Below, in pieces: positions 36,427 through 44,800 of a stretch of 64,000 nt of DNA (positions are counted from its first letter, which is position 1; every line of letters begins with the position of its first letter). The notes under the pieces are model-generated. The model made no database searches, was not told where the DNA came from, and saw nothing but the letters and a program-made list of their open reading frames with translations. This stretch comes from a bacterium. GTDB lineage: Bacteria > Bacteroidota > Ignavibacteria > Kapaibacteriales > UBA7675. The stretch covers positions 124,001-188,000 of the forward strand of contig JAUIKM010000004.1 of the NCBI GenBank assembly GCA_030430495.1, written 5' to 3'. A program made the translations under genes and the position numbers.

Positions 36427-38487
36427 TTATCTCTGCCGCACAATCTGTTTAACAAAAGATGCGCCGCCCGACTCCACGCGCAGGAAGTACGCGCCGCCGC
36501 TCAGTTCGGCCGTGCTCAGTTGCATCTGCATCTCCGCGCCGGAGAGCGTGCGCACGCTGCGTCCAAAGAGATCGACCAGCCCGACGGTCAACATGCGGCG
36601 GCCTTCGTTGTGAATCGACACCACATCCGCGTCCTGCTTAAACACAACCCGCAGCTCGTTTTCGAGCGTTTGTTCGTCGCCGACATCCGTCACCGCGTTA
36701 ACCAGTTCAACTTCCGCCGTGTTTGTAATGACCGCCTCGTTGAAGTCGAAATAAATTTCGGCTTTGGCGCCCACGGGAACGTTGGCCGGCGTGTTGTCAT
36801 GCAGTTGCAGTTTGTATTTGATGTACCCCTGGCTACCGGGTTCGTCGCTTTTGTTGTCGGGTAATTCGATGCCGTCAAAAGTCCATGTCGCCATGCGATC
36901 GCTGTCAATGAAAAACTCGTAGTCGTGGCTCACCGCGCCCTGGCGGAACGTGTTTAAGTCGAGTTCTTCCGGCAACTGCTGTTTAACAACAATCTTTGCG
37001 GCGGGCGCCGTGCCGGTGTTCTGAAAGCGAATCAGATACGACAGGTCCGTTTCAACTTCGGCAATCTCGCGACCGGGATTAACCGAAATGTCGTTGGGAT
37101 CATAGGAACCGCGCACCTCGTGGCAGAATTCGTCGTACATGGCGGAGAGCAGCGCGCGGCCGCGATCCTCCTCGGCCCAGGCGCTGTTGCACACCATCTC
37201 GCCCAACGGCGCTTCGGCCCGGTGACGCAGGCGAATCTCAACCACGGCCGCCGATCCGACCGCCAGATCGTCGATGCGCCAGGCGTAGTGATTGCCGTCG
37301 ACGAGATCGGCCTCGGGATTCGAACGGATAAACTCAAACCATTGATCGTGTTTAAAGTGCAGCCAACCGTTAAACGCTTCCGTGCCCGTGTTGCGATAGT
37401 AAATTTTGTACGTGGTCTCCCAGCCGGGGCGAACAGTCAGACCGCCCAGTGAGACGTCCAGATCGCTTCCTGGCCCCGCGGCCTGCTGACCGAAGTCGAG
37501 GCCCGGAACGGCCTCGTCGCCGGAATTGACGCTGAATTCGATGATGCCCGAATTGCTCGGACACTCGTTGCGCCAGTGTTCGGCCGGCAGCAGTTCGGCG
37601 CTGTAATCGCCGGTGGACAGGTTAACGCTCCACTTGCCGTCAGCGTCGCTGAGCGCGTACATTTCGCCGGGCATGATGCGCACCAGGCGATGCCGCAGTT
37701 TGTCGTCAAAGTCGCCGATTAAACAATCGCCGTCGCGGTCGTTAAACACCGTGCCGGAAACCACCGCGTCGCCCGCGGGAGTGACGGTGCGGCTCTGCAT
37801 GATGGCGCGCATGTCGTCCGGCGTCAACGCGCGCGAATAGTAACGAACGTCGTCCAGTCCACCCTTGAAATATTCCTTGCCCGTCATGCGGCCGATATTC
37901 GATTTGCGCGGCGCAAAGCGCACTTTGCCGGTCCGCGGCTGTGCGCCGACGAGTTCAGCGTCGACGTAAAGCCGCATCATCGCGCCGTCGTACGTGGCCG
38001 TCAGCAGACGCCACCTGCCCACGAATTCCGCGGGATTGATGTTCACGCGCAGTTCGGGAAAGTATCCGCTCCCCGCCCAGAGGCCGAAGTCTATTTCCTT
38101 GCCATGCCCCGCAAACTGAATCAGAAAGTCGGGCAGACCTTCGCCGTCCTGACGCACGGCATTGTACCAGGTGTTGGAGCTGATGTCCGTCGGATTAACA
38201 AAAACGCTGAGCGACATAGCATCGCCGCTGAGATCAACCGGCGGTACGTCGATCCAGGATTTGTTGCCCGAAAAGTGCATCGCGCCGTCCGCCTGATCAA
38301 ACCTGTCGGTCGTCGGCGTCACATCGTTGTAAACCGTCCCGTGGCGGGCGCGCGCCGTGAATTCGAGCGCATTGCCGTCCAGCGGATACCAGGCCGCCAG
38401 CCCGTCCAGCAGGTTGTTTGCCGCGCACTGCGACTGAATAGTGAAAAAACAGATTAGCGGGATCACAAAAGCAGTTAACTTTTTCAT
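36427..38487 (-). CDS. Secreted LamG-domain protein with conserved-repeat domains and T9SS sorting domain
   Basis: About 686 aa from ATG 38487 (MKKLTAFVIPLICFFTIQS signal). Residues 30-245 are a concanavalin/LamG-type jelly roll: 'LAAWYPLDGNALEFT', 'GRWRLLTATYDGAMMRLYVD', 'GGLDDVRYYSRAL'. A SdrD-like/carboxypeptidase-regulatory-like module follows (GTVFNDRDGDCLIGDFDDK). Next come DUF11/DUF7619-like segments with the signature 'GSYDPNDISVNPG'. The T9SS tail ends 'AYFLRVESGGASFVKQIVRQR'. LamG domains commonly bind glycans or protein, so a surface adhesin-like or structural role is possible (inference). It is monocistronic with its own terminator. Confidence 0.9.
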   Translation of the reverse strand: MKKLTAFVIPLICFFTIQSQCAANNLLDGLAAWYPLDGNALEFTARARHGTVYNDVTPTTDRFDQADGAMHFSGNKSWIDVPPVDLSGDAMSLSVFVNPTDISSNTWYNAVRQDGEGLPDFLIQFAGHGKEIDFGLWAGSGYFPELRVNINPAEFVGRWRLLTATYDGAMMRLYVDAELVGAQPRTGKVRFAPRKSNIGRMTGKEYFKGGLDDVRYYSRALTPDDMRAIMQSRTVTPAGDAVVSGTVFNDRDGDCLIGDFDDKLRHRLVRIMPGEMYALSDADGKWSVNLSTGDYSAELLPAEHWRNECPSNSGIIEFSVNSGDEAVPGLDFGQQAAGPGSDLDVSLGGLTVRPGWETTYKIYYRNTGTEAFNGWLHFKHDQWFEFIRSNPEADLVDGNHYAWRIDDLAVGSAAVVEIRLRHRAEAPLGEMVCNSAWAEEDRGRALLSAMYDEFCHEVRGSYDPNDISVNPGREIAEVETDLSYLIRFQNTGTAPAAKIVVKQQLPEELDLNTFRQGAVSHDYEFFIDSDRMATWTFDGIELPDNKSDEPGSQGYIKYKLQLHDNTPANVPVGAKAEIYFDFNEAVITNTAEVELVNAVTDVGDEQTLENELRVVFKQDADVVSIHNEGRRMLTVGLVDLFGRSVRTLSGAEMQMQLSTAELSGGAYFLRVESGGASFVKQIVRQR

Positions 38488-38703
38488 TGTGCGAAATCTC
38501 CAATTGGGCGCGGCCTGGAGCCGAACCGTTTGGGGCATAGAGTTTTAATTGTGGGAATACGGGTATGGCGCTGTGCTGCTGCGGCTTCAACGGATGAATC
38601 CGCGCTGGGGGGCAATCTATCCGCTCTTACAGGGATGGCCCAAGATAGAAAAATTTCTTTTAATCCATGAATAATTTTGCGGCGCAATTCTGAAGTCACT
38701 TTT

Positions 38704-38991
38704 TCAGCATAAAATCGCGGAAATCGGCAGCCATATACCGGCGACCAGCAGGATCAGCGCCGCGCCCAGAGCGGCTGCGAACACGAGATGTACGCCCGGA
38801 TCAACCGATTTGCTGGAATACAGCACGCACAGGTTTAACACCTGCACAGCCACAAACGGAACCCCGACCAGGATGTGCGCAAAACCCGGATTTCCGCAGC
38901 CGGAGCTGTGTCGCGGCAGCGGATTCAGGACGTACCACGCTGTAACTGACAGCGCGAGCATAAGCAGCGATATTCTTCGATATGGTCTCAT
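38704..38991 (-). CDS. Small integral membrane protein
   Basis: 95 aa with three predicted membrane segments (ISLLMLALSVTAWYVL; FAHILVGVPFVAVQVLNLCVLY; LVFAAALGAALILLVAGIWL). No family is recognised. It stands alone, 112 bases downstream of another membrane-protein gene on the same strand, with a dispersed repeat in between. Confidence 0.6.
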   Translation of the reverse strand: MRPYRRISLLMLALSVTAWYVLNPLPRHSSGCGNPGFAHILVGVPFVAVQVLNLCVLYSSKSVDPGVHLVFAAALGAALILLVAGIWLPISAILC

Positions 38992-39062
38992 ATTCCGGCA
39001 TCTGATTTAACAACTCGTCGTTCCACTCTATGCATTGCAGCGCCGTCCCGCTGACGCGTTTC

Positions 39063-39091
39063 CGGCTTGCTTTCTGACTTTTTTGTTTGTC
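39063..39091 (+). repeat. Dispersed intergenic repeat, single copy
   Basis: CGGCTTGCTTTCTGAC followed by TTTTTTGTTTGTC, the cleanest form of the family in the window. The preceding bases (TTGCAGCGCCGTCCCGCTGA) match those before the 47341 and 53772 copies. Confidence 0.7.
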
Positions 39092-39103
39092 ACGCAGTTG
39101 CAA

Positions 39104-39532
39104 TCAGGGAAGAATTACGAGGAGCAATCGCTTGAATTCGCGCAGATTCATTACGGCCAGTAAAACAGCCAGCAGCAAGAGGATAATGTCGTAGTGCAAC
39201 TCAAAGCTGTCGAAGAAACGCCAGTAGCCGTAAATTTCGCGACGATAGTTTCCCCAGGCCACGCCGCCGTACGAGAGTAATCTGAATCCATAGACCAACA
39301 GCACAATCAGTCCCGCTGCAAATCCAAAGCTGTACTTTAAGCGCATCAATATCAGCACGGCCACGCACAGCCCCAGCGCTCCGATATTGGCCAGGTTAAA
39401 GTCAAACAAATACCCGACAAAGGAGATAAACATTGCCAGCGCAAAAATGAGGAAAGGCCAGATCCTCAGCCAGAACGGCATGTGAGCCTGAATTTCTTCG
39501 AACGTTCGATCCGGATGTTTTCCAATGTCCAT
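39104..39532 (-). CDS. Small integral membrane protein
   Basis: 142 aa with four or five hydrophobic segments (FLIFALAMFISFVGYLF; IGALGLCVAVLILM; FGFAAGLIVLLVYGF; YDIILLLLAVLLAV). No family is recognised. It starts four bases after the stop of the upstream exported protein (39537-40211), so the two form an operon. Confidence 0.72.
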   Translation of the reverse strand: MDIGKHPDRTFEEIQAHMPFWLRIWPFLIFALAMFISFVGYLFDFNLANIGALGLCVAVLILMRLKYSFGFAAGLIVLLVYGFRLLSYGGVAWGNYRREIYGYWRFFDSFELHYDIILLLLAVLLAVMNLREFKRLLLVILP

Positions 39533-39536
39533 GAGA

Positions 39537-40211
39537 TCAGCGTTGTTGTCTGTTGAGAGTATCGCGAGTTATCTGCCGGGCGTCAATGTTAAAGTATTCA
39601 ACAATAATGCTCTCGTCGTCCAGATAAAGAACCCGCCCCCCATTGAAAGCAAAGTGGCCTGGCGGCATGTCAAAGAATTCAAAACTTTGGTCGGCATCAT
39701 GATACAAGGCCAGACGATCCAGAGTATCCGACACAAGATCGTGATAGAGCATGAACCCTCGTTCCTCATCAATGTGCCATGGAGTTTCGCCCCAATCGAG
39801 CATCTTTCCCGTAGATTTCATGTGAATCTGAATATAGGGCGGGTTTGATCCGGAACGATATCCCCAGACAAAACTCCTGTTAAAATCTGCCATGAGAAAA
39901 CTCCGGTATCGCGCAACGCCCGGCGCAGAAATTCCAAACAGGACCTCCGGTTCTCCACTATCAGGATGATAAACGTGACTTGCATCAACGGAATCTTCAT
40001 AGTACCGTATGCATGTACCGCCTTTCAGTTGCAAGCTGTCCAGACAAGTCATTGAAGCAAGGTCATAAGTCAAGTCCCCGCCCGCATGCGGCTCCCGGGC
40101 TCGGGTTGTGCTGTTCGGAAACAACAGCGGCGCAAGGACGGCAGCTATTATCGCAAAACTCAACCAGAACCTTTTCCATTGGGAAGCGGGTTTACCGCCG
40201 CAATGCTGCAT
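39537..40211 (-). CDS. Hypothetical membrane-anchored exported protein
   Basis: About 224 aa from ATG 40211 (preceded by GGCAGGA); the frame is open to 40268. A signal anchor (FWLSFAIIAAVLAPLLFP) is followed by a soluble domain with no recognised motif, containing 'MTCLDSLQLKGGTCIRYYED' and repeated aromatic beta strands (RSFVWGYRSGSNPPYIQIHM). First gene of a two-gene operon with a membrane protein. Function is unknown. Confidence 0.7.
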   Translation of the reverse strand: MQHCGGKPASQWKRFWLSFAIIAAVLAPLLFPNSTTRAREPHAGGDLTYDLASMTCLDSLQLKGGTCIRYYEDSVDASHVYHPDSGEPEVLFGISAPGVARYRSFLMADFNRSFVWGYRSGSNPPYIQIHMKSTGKMLDWGETPWHIDEERGFMLYHDLVSDTLDRLALYHDADQSFEFFDMPPGHFAFNGGRVLYLDDESIIVEYFNIDARQITRDTLNRQQR

Positions 40212-40383
40212 GTTGTCCTGCCTCTGCACCTTCGTTGAGCGACTGTTTGACGCTGACTCATGCACCAATATAGCGCTGCTTCAGGACTCAACCGCATGCT
40301 GCCGAAAGCGGGCAGTTTTGTAGTTTCAGTTTCATGCCGTGAAATCGGAGCGGCGTGAACAATAACAACTTGTCGTCAGGACA

Positions 40384-40989
40384 TTGTTCGAAAGGCGCGT
40401 CGTGCTGTCAAAATTGATGTATTTCCGCGATCAGCGGAGCAGACTTGCGCTGCATCTGGAGCGCCTGCAACGCTGTCCGTTGCAGCAGTTCACAGACCGG
40501 GAGCTGCGACACAAATCGGCGCGCCGCTCGCCGGCTATTCCACTCGACGCGGCTGTAGATGCATTTTTTGCCTACGACATCTTTCCGCCCAACATCCTGA
40601 AGGCTCTGCCACAGTGGCGACACGAGAATCGCGATATACGTCCGGGCGACGTCATCGCGCAGCAGATTAACATTCCGCCCATCGCCGCAGCGTCTTTTCG
40701 GTTGATTTGCGGCGTCCGCATTCTCGAAGTGATAGATGAACCAACGATCAAACAATTCAGCTACGCCACGCTGACGGAGCACGTGGAGACCGGCCGCGCC
40801 GTTTTCAGGCTGGAGGCGCAGAGCGGCGGCCTTGTTTTCAGCATCGAAAGTTGGTCGCGTCCGGCGGCATGGCTGCCGCGTGGTTTACGGCCGCAGCTGT
40901 CGTGGTATCAGGACTGGTGCACGGCCAGGGCGTTGGAGAGCTGGGAACAACGATTCGGCACGACAACCAAAAGAGCCGTGAGCCCATAG
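40384..40989 (+). CDS. DUF1990 family protein
   Basis: 201 aa. The family core is clear: 'FFAYDIFPPNILKALPQW', 'RPGDVIAQQINIPPI', 'CGVRILEVIDEP...KQFSYATLTEHVETGRAVFRL'. The family is found in bacteria and plants, and its biochemical role is not established. No signal peptide, so cytoplasmic. The last codons (RAVSP) and the TAG stop lie inside the stem-loop at 40972-41001, so the terminator hairpin doubles as coding sequence. Confidence 0.85.
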   Translation: MFERRVVLSKLMYFRDQRSRLALHLERLQRCPLQQFTDRELRHKSARRSPAIPLDAAVDAFFAYDIFPPNILKALPQWRHENRDIRPGDVIAQQINIPPIAAASFRLICGVRILEVIDEPTIKQFSYATLTEHVETGRAVFRLEAQSGGLVFSIESWSRPAAWLPRGLRPQLSWYQDWCTARALESWEQRFGTTTKRAVSP

Positions 40990-41016
40990 GGCTCACGGCT
41001 CTGACGTAGTTGTACG
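40972..41016. repeat. 3'-end stem-loop family, full copy (start of duplication unit 1)
   Basis: AGAGCCGTGAGCC and GGCTCACGGCTCT are perfect arms around CATA, followed by GACGTAGTTGTACGC. It lies between convergent gene ends and its left half is the end of the DUF1990 coding region. The same element begins duplication unit 2 at 47471. Confidence 0.8.
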
Positions 41017-41055
41017 CATTTTCAGCCTGTCTTACAACAACTGATCACTCAAGCT

Positions 41056-41736
41056 CTAACGCTGTATCACAAAACTTCCCGTTACCAGTTCCCCGGCAAC
41101 GCGCAGCTGACAGTGATAAACACCCGCGCCCATAGACGCCACGTCGAGTCCCACAGCGTGTTCGCCCGCAGCCTGCCGCGCGTTGATCGGCGTGGCAATG
41201 TGGCGTCCCAGACGGTCGTGAATCTCAAGTGAGACAACGCCCGAAGCCAGAAGGTCGTAGTGAATCGTGATGTAGTCGCGCGCCGGATTCGGCGCTACCC
41301 ACAGCTGCGCCGCAGGCGGCGTACCCGCCGTGACGCTCGTCACCTCGCCGCGACCAAGGCGGCCGCTCCACGTTGCGTCGCAGCCGTTTGCGTCGACAAC
41401 CTGCAGGTAGAACTCACCTTCGTTTAACTGATCGATGTTCTCGCCGACCATGACGTGGCCGGGTGTGCTCCACTGACAGGTGTAGGGCGGCATTCCGCCC
41501 GTAACGTTCACTTCAAGTGCGCCGTCGGACATGCCCGCCGCGCTCACGCCGCGGACCGTCACCTCCAGGTGCAAAGTCTCCGGACAGGGGCGCACGTACG
41601 ACTCATTGCGCTGTGCGCCTTCCGTTATAACTGAACCGTTCTGCGCCCGCACATCGGCGGTTCCCGACAACACTAACAAAGAACAACACGCCCAAAAGGC
41701 AGCGCCCAGTCCTTTGTTAAACAGTTTGAATTTCAT
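41056..41736 (-). CDS. Small T9SS-tailed secreted protein, partner of RHS protein 1
   Basis: 226 aa. A signal peptide (LFNKGLGAAFWACCSLLVLSG) is followed by a SprB-like Ig-type repeat (GALEVNVTGGMPPYTCQWST ... YLQVVDANGC). A T9SS sorting domain completes it (LWVAPNPARDYITIHYDL ... GSFVIQR). It lies 66 bases downstream of the RHS gene on the same strand. I count only 8 differing residues from the copy at 47554-48234, far fewer than separate the two RHS proteins. Possible roles are a surface tether, chaperone or immunity factor for the RHS protein (inference). The RHS protein itself has no T9SS tail. Confidence 0.88.
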   Translation of the reverse strand: MKFKLFNKGLGAAFWACCSLLVLSGTADVRAQNGSVITEGAQRNESYVRPCPETLHLEVTVRGVSAAGMSDGALEVNVTGGMPPYTCQWSTPGHVMVGENIDQLNEGEFYLQVVDANGCDATWSGRLGRGEVTSVTAGTPPAAQLWVAPNPARDYITIHYDLLASGVVSLEIHDRLGRHIATPINARQAAGEHAVGLDVASMGAGVYHCQLRVAGELVTGSFVIQR

Positions 41737-41802
41737 GATTGTATTCCTGTATGAAATTTGATGTCAAAAGTATTGGCATTGTCCTTTGTTAACACATCCA
41801 CC

Positions 41803-44800
41803 TTACAGCCAGCGACTGGCAAAACCCTCGTACGAGTCGGCATTGTTGCGCATCTGCCAGGGGCGCAGGTTAACCTGCACCGTCGGACCAAAGAACAACC
41901 AGCGCGAACGGCGGAATCCGTCGGCGGGATTTGCCGCCTGGTTGACGTCCCAACCGGTATTCAGGTACCCCCAGTCCAGTGTGGATGCGCGCCAGTGCGT
42001 CATTTCGTGGTAAATCACCAGACCGCGCCAACGCACGGGATCAGCCGTACGGCCCGTGAAAAACAGCGGGCAGAGACGGATTCGCGCTCCCGGAATCATG
42101 TACCACGCCGCGGTCGTGGCGCCACAGTTTCCGCCGGCGCCTTTGCACACAAAGTGCATCACCTGATTAAAACCGGAGTGAATGCGCGCAATTTTTGCCG
42201 AGATTTCCAGCGTTTGCAGGAATGCTTCCGCCGGATTGTCGCTCAGGCCGAACCAGTCGCGCAGCCGCTGCCGCGTCGTTGCCTGCTGTGCCGCCGTGCC
42301 GCGACGGAACACAAAGTTCAACATCTCTCGCAGCGTCGCCGTGCTGATGCGCAGCGAGTGGCAGATAGCCTCCCTCACCATTCGCTGCTGCCCTGCATTG
42401 CAATTGGTAAATCGCATCAGCAGCAGACGCCTGTTGGCAGGGCACCACACCGCGGCAAAAGCTCGCTCGGGGAATAGAACGCGCCTGATCAGGCGCGCGC
42501 CGGCGTTAACTATTCGTCGCGTAGTGTTAATCACGCGGTTGATAACGTTCCGCGTGCCTCTGATGATGTTGTTAACCGTGCGGCGCGTGCCCCTTATAAT
42601 ATTGTTAACCGTGCGGCGCGTGCCGGTCACAATTCTGTTCACTGTGCGGCGCGTCGGTTGCACGACGTTGCGATTGATCCAGTTGCCCACGCGGCGGCAG
42701 GCGCGACGAATCATACCGGAGGGATCGACGAAATCGCCGGGACTGTTGTTAACATAGGCGTATGCATTTCCGGCGTTGGCCGGATCGCCCCAGACGCCCA
42801 GCGGATCGCGACGCAGAAAACGACCGTCCTCCGGATCGTAGTAGCGCAGACGATTGTAATACAGCCCGGATTCCTCGTCGTAGCGCCGCCCGGCAAACAT
42901 GTAGGGATTTCCGACAGCCGAGGCGGAACGCACCGTGTAACTTGCATCGTAGATCGTGACCGCGCCGTAGGGATCGTATTCATAGCGCTCAACCACGTTG
43001 CCGGAGTTGTCCGTTACCGCCACAATCGATCCGAGAGCGTCGGCGTGGTAGTAGTAGTCCTGCCCGCCGCGCCGCATGCTCAGCACTTCGTCGGACTCGA
43101 TTCCGTACACGTAAGTGGCCTGCACCGTGCCGGAACCATCGCGCTCTTCAATCACATTGTTGTCAAGGTAGTAGTATTTCACCGTACCCGCCGCCGTGGT
43201 CTTCTCGATGCGGCGTCCCAACGGGTCGTACTTGTACGCCGCCGTGGAACCGCCGTTAATGTTCATTAAACGATGTGCGCCGTTGTACGCAAAGCTGTTG
43301 CTGCCGTCCGACGTCCGGTTGCCGTTAACATCGTAGACCGGCGTGCGCGGCACGCCGCCCTCGACAATCCCCGAATACTCGTGCATGTTGTTGTTTGTGT
43401 AGGTCGTCGTCGTGCCGCCCACCACGCGCGTGGCGCGGTCGCTGGACGCCGTGTAGGTGTAATCCGAGTTCTGCAGCACCGGTGAAATCACGCCGCTGTT
43501 GTCCGTACCGAACTGATGGTTCGTCAGTTGGCCCGTGGCGTCATGCGTCATGCTTTCCGAGTGTGTCGGACGGTGCCCCTTGATGATATAGTCGCGCATA
43601 TTCTGGCAGTTGTAGCTGTACGCAAAGTCGACAAAAGCCAGTGGATTGTGGACCAGAGACGTGATCCGCCCGCCCGCGTCCAGCGTCGCCGCCATGCTCG
43701 TTCCGTTGACCGGATAACTCCGGCTCGTCATCAGATCGGCGGCGTTGAACGTATTTGCAACCAGCGTCACGCCGCTCTCTTTGATCGCCGTCGGTCGATA
43801 CCGAATGTCGGCCTGAATATCGATCGCCCGCCCGGAGGGATAGGATATCGACTTGATGCGGTTGGCATCGTCATACGACACCGTCGTCGTCAGCCCGTTA
43901 AGTGTTTCGCTGGTAAGACGACCGCGCGCATCGTAGGTGAAACTGAGTGATGCGTCGTTGTTGGTGGCTGTTGCTATCAAACCCGCCGCGTTGTACGTGA
44001 ACACGTCGTCGTTGGCTCCCGGATAATCGCGCGTCTCCATGCGCCCCAGTTCGTCATAAGCCAGCGTCGTAACGCCGCCGCCCGGGTCCGTGATCGTCGT
44101 CAACTGATCGGTATTGTTGTAGGTAAAACTGCGCACGCTGCCGTCGGCGAATTCTTCCGTCAGACGGTTGCCGCGGTTGTCGTAGGTGTAGGCCGTCTCA
44201 TTGAGCTCCGCATCGGTCTGTGTTAACAGATTGCCGACGCAATCATAGGTCATGGCCTGCACGTTGCCGGACGCGTCGGTTCTGGAAGTCATGCGGCGCA
44301 GCAGGTCCCACAGGTAGGAGATTGTCTGCCCGCAGCGCTCCTCGCTCACCACGTTCGAAACCTGATCGTAGCCGATAGTCGTTTTAACGCCCATCGGATC
44401 GGTCACTCCCGTCAGTCGATCCAGCGCATCGTACTCGTACTGCGTCACATTGTTAAGTGCGTCCGTATGCGTCAGCACCTGTGAATTGTCGTTGTAGGTG
44501 TACGACTCGATCGTGCCAAGCAGATCGCTCACCTGCGTCGGGCGGTTTAACGCATCATAAGTTGTTGTAATCAGATTCCCGCCCGGTCCCGACTCCGTCA
44601 GCACATTGCCGTTGCAGTCGTATGTGTACAGCGTCAGCTCACCCTCCGCGTCCGTATAGGATGTCTGGTTGCCGTCCACGTCGTAGCCGTAGCTCTCAAC
44701 CAGCCCGCCGGGGCGCGTTATCGACGTCAACTGCCCCGCAGCGTCGCGGCCGATGGACATCTGATATCCGAGCGGACCGTCGACCTGCTGAAGCATTGAG

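Noticed and set aside
41056-41736. Calling the T9SS-tailed partner an immunity protein
   Set aside because: Its near-identity in both units and its surface-sorting domain argue against a toxin-specific immunity role; only position supports that idea.
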